Below are positions 60,886 through 64,000 of a DNA stretch of 64,000 nt, piece after piece. The stretch's first letter is position 1. Each line of letters opens with the position of its first letter. This DNA is from an uncultured Sterolibacteriaceae bacterium (lineage in GTDB: Bacteria; Pseudomonadota; Gammaproteobacteria; Burkholderiales; Rhodocyclaceae), in assembly GCA_937888595.1 (NCBI GenBank), contig CALARK010000028.1, positions 9,483-73,482 of the forward strand, read 5' to 3'. A model generated the notes under the pieces. That model had not been told where the DNA came from and ran no database searches. It saw only the letters and a program-made list of their open reading frames with translations. A program made the position numbers and the translations under genes.

Positions 60886-61149
60886 ATGCAAACCATCCAT
60901 GTCTGCGACCACCGCACCGCTGAAGCCATCTATCCCTTCGATGCCCGTGGCGTCGCCAAGCGTTTTCGCCATGCCGCCATCTTCGGCGCGCTCGATGCAC
61001 TGCATCCCGGCGAAATCATGCGCTTCGTCAATGACCACGATCCGCTGCCGCTGCTGCAGCAGATGCGCGATCGCTACGGCAACGGTGTCGAGATCGAGTA
61101 TCGCGAGCGTGCGCCGATGGGCGTGATGATCGACTTCATCAAACGCTGA
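60886..61149 (+). CDS. DUF2249 domain protein
   Basis: The 87-residue product matches DUF2249: a TusA-like fold with DHRTAEAIYPFDARGVAKRF, GALDALHPGEIMRFVNDHDP and IEYRERAPMGVMIDFIKR. These proteins are often found with denitrification and nitric oxide-related genes, but the function is unknown. GGAG precedes the start at good spacing. An FNR-type promoter lies upstream. The next gene follows after 57 bases on the same strand. Confidence 0.85.
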   Translation: MQTIHVCDHRTAEAIYPFDARGVAKRFRHAAIFGALDALHPGEIMRFVNDHDPLPLLQQMRDRYGNGVEIEYRERAPMGVMIDFIKR

Positions 61150-61206
61150 CAGGATCGCAGTTTCAGTACAGTAGCAATCCTTCGTCCCCCTGCCCGAGGA
61201 ATGACC

Positions 61207-62370
61207 ATGCAATCCGGCCCGCGCGAAATTGTCACGCCCTTCCGCCCGATCCCCCTCGAAGTCCCCGAAGGCATGAAGCCGAACGAGTTCTTCAACAGCA
61301 CGGAAAACCTCGCCGACCTCGTCCACAACAACGGACTGCTGCAGAATCCCGAAGGCCTGCTGCTCTACCGCAAGGCGCTCGGGCACAGCAACCTGTTCGA
61401 CTGCTCGATCATCTACAACACCTCGCAGCGCATCCTCGACCCGCTCGGCCGACCGGTACGCCGCACCCAGGTGCCGGACGAAACGAAGAACCTGTGGAAC
61501 CGCATGAACCAGATCATCATCGAGTTCATGCTGGAGCGCTACCCGGACCCGGCCGCGCACCTCGTACTGGCCGGGGAAGCCAGCCTCGACGCGACCTGGC
61601 CGCTGACCTCCCCCGGGGTGCCGTCGATCCGCATGCTGCACAACCACTTCATCGTCTTCGACAAGGCCGAGCTCGCCGCCGCGCCGCTGGCCGACACGAA
61701 CAACCCGAACCTGACCGACGGCGGGCAGCACTCGCTGTTCCAGGCCCACATGCGCGACGTCTATCGCGCCTTCTTCGACGAACTCGACCTGAAGATCCTG
61801 CGTCCGTGCGTGCCCGGTTCGTGCAAGATCGCCCTGACCGGCTATCCGCAGGGACTGCCGAGCTGGGAAGTACTGGGGGGCGCAGAATCGCTCAAGGAAG
61901 TCCGTTTCTGGAAGGAGTACGACATCATCCTGAAGGGCTTCATCGACTTCTACCGGACCTTCTTCGGCCAGGTGTCGACGCGCAATTCGCCGATGCCGCG
62001 CGACATTTATTTCCCGGAACTGGTCGAGGCCCGGCTGCTGTTCGACAACGATTTCCTCAAGGCGGCCAAGATGGTGCGCGACCGCTGCATCAAGGATGCG
62101 AAGTACGCCAACGCGATCCGCTGGCAACCGGCCTTCAAGCAGCTGATCTACCGCAACGACGCCGGCAAGCTGATCGTCACGATCAGCCAGAACTCGATCG
62201 GCAACGCGATTACCGAACTGCTCGGCGTGGTCGTCAATCGGCGGCCGGACGCCGAAGCCTACGGCCAGGCCGAGCCGGCCCTCATCGAACAGTTGCTGGA
62301 AGTACGCGGCCGACTGGTAGAGGCCGACCTCGGCGAAGGCATCGCCACCGCCCAGTGGGCGGCGGCCTGA
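61207..62370 (+). CDS. uncharacterised 387-residue protein
   Basis: I do not recognise this family. GAGGA stands seven bases before the ATG at 61207 (the ATG at 61201 is too close). The protein is soluble, without signal peptide or membrane helix. Distinct conserved-looking stretches are LLLYRKALGHSNLFDCSIIY, TSPGVPSIRMLHNHFIVFDK, PCVPGSCKIALTGYPQGLPS and EYDIILKGFIDFYRTFFGQV. HNHF could be a metal or HIT-like site, but this is a guess. Codon use is like the neighbours. It may share the transcript of the DUF2249 gene. Confidence 0.7.
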   Translation: MQSGPREIVTPFRPIPLEVPEGMKPNEFFNSTENLADLVHNNGLLQNPEGLLLYRKALGHSNLFDCSIIYNTSQRILDPLGRPVRRTQVPDETKNLWNRMNQIIIEFMLERYPDPAAHLVLAGEASLDATWPLTSPGVPSIRMLHNHFIVFDKAELAAAPLADTNNPNLTDGGQHSLFQAHMRDVYRAFFDELDLKILRPCVPGSCKIALTGYPQGLPSWEVLGGAESLKEVRFWKEYDIILKGFIDFYRTFFGQVSTRNSPMPRDIYFPELVEARLLFDNDFLKAAKMVRDRCIKDAKYANAIRWQPAFKQLIYRNDAGKLIVTISQNSIGNAITELLGVVVNRRPDAEAYGQAEPALIEQLLEVRGRLVEADLGEGIATAQWAAA

Positions 62371-62412
62371 TCACACGCCTGATTACACTTTACTGATTCG
62401 TTTGCGCAGGGC

Positions 62413-62450
62413 GCTACCGCCCCAAGGCGTTTAGGCGGGTGCTACCGCCC
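62413..62450. repeat. short direct repeat after the 387-residue gene
   Basis: GCTACCGCCC occurs twice, at 62413-62422 and 62441-62450, each followed within a base or so by AAG. A stem GGGCG/CGCCC (62409-62413, 62418-62422) overlaps the first copy. It lies between convergent genes and has no T run, so terminator function is doubtful. Confidence 0.45.
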
Positions 62451-62458
62451 AAGACTGC

Positions 62459-64000
62459 CTATGCAGGCGCTGCCGCGTTCGGCGCCTCGCCCGATTTGTC
62501 GTCGCCGGCGGAAGGCTTGAACGGGGTTGCCGAGGGCTTCGGCGCACGCGGCGGCTTGCCTTCCATGATGTCGTTGATCTGGTCGGCGTCGATGGTTTCC
62601 CATTCGAGCAATGCGGCGGTCATCACCTCGACCTTGTCGCGGTTCTCTTCGAGCAGGCGGCGCGCCAGCGCGTACTGTTCGTCGATGATGCGGCGGATTT
62701 CGGCATCGACCTTCTGCAGCGAGGCCTCCGACATGTTCTTGTGCGTGGTCACCGAGCGGCCGAGGAAGATCTCGCCCTCTTCCTCGCCATAGACCATCGG
62801 GCCCAGCGCTTCGGACATGCCCCACTGCGTGACCATGCGCCGCGCCAAATCGGTGGCGCGCTGGAAGTCGTTCGAGGCGCCGGTCGTCATCTGGTTCATG
62901 AAGATCTCTTCGGCGATCCGTCCGCCGAAGAGCACGGCGATGGTGGAGAGCAGGCGGATGCGATCCTGGCTGTAGCGATCCTCGGTCGGCAGCTGCATCG
63001 TCACGCCGAGCGCGCGGCCGCGCGGAATGATCGTGACCTTGTGCACCGGATCGGTCTTCGGCAGCAACTTGGCGACGACGGCGTGGCCGGACTCGTGATA
63101 GGCGGTGTTCTTGCGCTCCTCCTCGGGCATGACCATCGAGCGGCGCTCGGCACCCATCATGATCTTGTCCTTGGCGCGCTCGAAATCCTCCATGTCGACG
63201 AGACGCTTGTTGGCACGGGCGGCGAACAGCGCGGCCTCGTTGACGAGGTTGGCGAGGTCGGCACCGGAAAAGCCCGGGCAGCCGCGTGCCAGGATGGAGG
63301 GCTCGACATCCGGCGCCAGCGGCACCTTGCGCATGTGCACTTTCAGAATCTGTTCGCGACCGCGGATGTCGGGCAGCGGCACGACCACCTGCCGGTCGAA
63401 ACGGCCCGGACGCAGCAGCGCCGGGTCGAGTACGTCGGGACGGTTGGTGGCGGCGATGACGATCACGCCGGCTGTCGCCTCGAAGCCGTCCATCTCGACC
63501 AGCAGCTGGTTGAGGGTCTGTTCGCGCTCGTCGTTGCCACCGCCGAGGCCGGCGCCACGCTGGCGGCCGACCGCATCGATCTCGTCGATGAAGATGATGC
63601 AGGGCGAGGCCTTCTTGGCCTGCTCGAACATATCGCGCACGCGCGCCGCGCCGACGCCGACGAACATCTCGACGAAATCGGAACCGGAAATCGAGAAGAA
63701 CGGGACTTTCGCCTCACCGGCAATGGCACGCGCCAGGAGCGTCTTGCCGGTACCGGGCGAGCCGACCATCAGCACGCCGCGCGGAATGCGGCCGCCGAGC
63801 TTCTGGAACTTGGAGGGATCGCGCAGGAAGTCGACCAACTCGGACACCTCCTCCTTGGCCTCCTCGCAACCGGCGACGTCGGCGAAGGTCACCGTGTTGT
63901 TGTTCTCGTCGAGCACGCGGGCGCGACTCTTGCCGAAGGAAAAGGCGCCGCCCTTGCCGCCGCCCTGCATCTGGCGCATGAAGAAGATCCACACGCCGAT
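62459..64000 (-). CDS. ftsH: ATP-dependent zinc metalloprotease FtsH, 5' end beyond the window
   Basis: The C-terminal 513 residues of FtsH are present; the first roughly 110-120 lie past base 64000. FtsH is a membrane AAA+ protease that degrades misfolded and regulatory proteins, including LpxC in many Gram-negatives. Seen in order: the end of a membrane helix (WIFFMRQMQGG), Walker A VGSPGTGKTLLARAIAGEAK, Walker B IIFIDEIDAVGRQRGAG, the second region of homology RPGRFDRQVVVPLPD, and the zinc site HESGHAVVAKL. The C-terminus is Ala/Pro-rich. folP normally follows but is 5.8 kb away here. Confidence 0.97.
   Translation of the reverse strand: MGVWIFFMRQMQGGGKGGAFSFGKSRARVLDENNNTVTFADVAGCEEAKEEVSELVDFLRDPSKFQKLGGRIPRGVLMVGSPGTGKTLLARAIAGEAKVPFFSISGSDFVEMFVGVGAARVRDMFEQAKKASPCIIFIDEIDAVGRQRGAGLGGGNDEREQTLNQLLVEMDGFEATAGVIVIAATNRPDVLDPALLRPGRFDRQVVVPLPDIRGREQILKVHMRKVPLAPDVEPSILARGCPGFSGADLANLVNEAALFAARANKRLVDMEDFERAKDKIMMGAERRSMVMPEEERKNTAYHESGHAVVAKLLPKTDPVHKVTIIPRGRALGVTMQLPTEDRYSQDRIRLLSTIAVLFGGRIAEEIFMNQMTTGASNDFQRATDLARRMVTQWGMSEALGPMVYGEEEGEIFLGRSVTTHKNMSEASLQKVDAEIRRIIDEQYALARRLLEENRDKVEVMTAALLEWETIDADQINDIMEGKPPRAPKPSATPFKPSAGDDKSGEAPNAAAPA

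Noticed and set aside
62459..64000. FtsH frame starting at an internal ATG (63994)
   Set aside because: Upstream codons continue in frame to the window edge and the first membrane segments are missing, so the gene is cut by the window rather than short.

Overview
The window looks like chromosome of a GC-rich betaproteobacterium, most likely from the Rhodocyclales or a close relative. This is inferred from gene order and protein character: lysC next to tRNA-Ser, tpiA-secG-tRNA-Leu-nuoABCDEFGHIJKLMN, earP next to an Arg32-type efp, a small XRE protein, and an enolase-kdsA-pyrG block. No rRNA, integrase, transposase, CRISPR array or phage gene was seen.

Layout. 1-7.6 kb is accessory: a lipoprotein, two Rnk-type (GreA/GreB C-terminal) genes of which one is fused to an acetyltransferase, a LysR regulator, the RNA helicase dbpA with two small upstream genes, and two gene remnants (a histidine kinase tail and an M48 peptidase tail). 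7.6-17 kb holds tRNA-Ser, lysC, an XRE protein, a radical SAM enzyme, queD and a glycine cleavage operon gcvT-gcvH-gcvP-gcvR followed by a gamma carbonic anhydrase and a SIMPL protein. 17-24 kb, on the minus strand, is uvrC-pgsA and pyrG-kdsA-DUF1330-eno-ftsB. 24-29 kb holds earP-efp, two small genes, metY and a diguanylate cyclase. 29-45 kb is the complete 14-gene complex I operon with tRNA-Leu, secG and tpiA upstream. 45-54 kb is a phosphate block: pstSCAB, a PiT carrier, and GT4-dgkA-metallophosphoesterase-GT4. 54-64 kb is glmM-folP, an arsenic operon (arsR, permease, AhpD-like, thioredoxin-like, two arsC, acr3), a DUF2249 gene, an unrecognised 387-residue protein gene, and the 3' part of ftsH.

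How the parts fit. In related bacteria ftsH-folP-glmM and tpiA-secG-nuo commonly lie close together. Here the arsenic block sits between ftsH and folP, and the phosphate/lipid block sits between glmM and tpiA. The phosphate block reads as one adaptation: high-affinity uptake (Pst), low-affinity uptake (PiT), and a PlcP-like phosphoesterase with diacylglycerol kinase and two glycosyltransferases. That set could replace phospholipids with glycolipids when phosphate is scarce. Two Pho-box-like direct repeats lie between pstS and pit.

The main unexpected signal is a dispersed 20-base element, GTCGGCGCCGGCGGGACGGC, usually preceded by AAA. I found at least 13 copies between 13.5 and 59.2 kb, in both orientations. 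Four lie between genes. Nine lie inside reading frames (gcvP, gcvR, pyrG, uvrC, earP, nuoG twice, a glycosyltransferase, and an AhpD-like gene), where they are translated in several frames without stops, mostly in linkers or tails.
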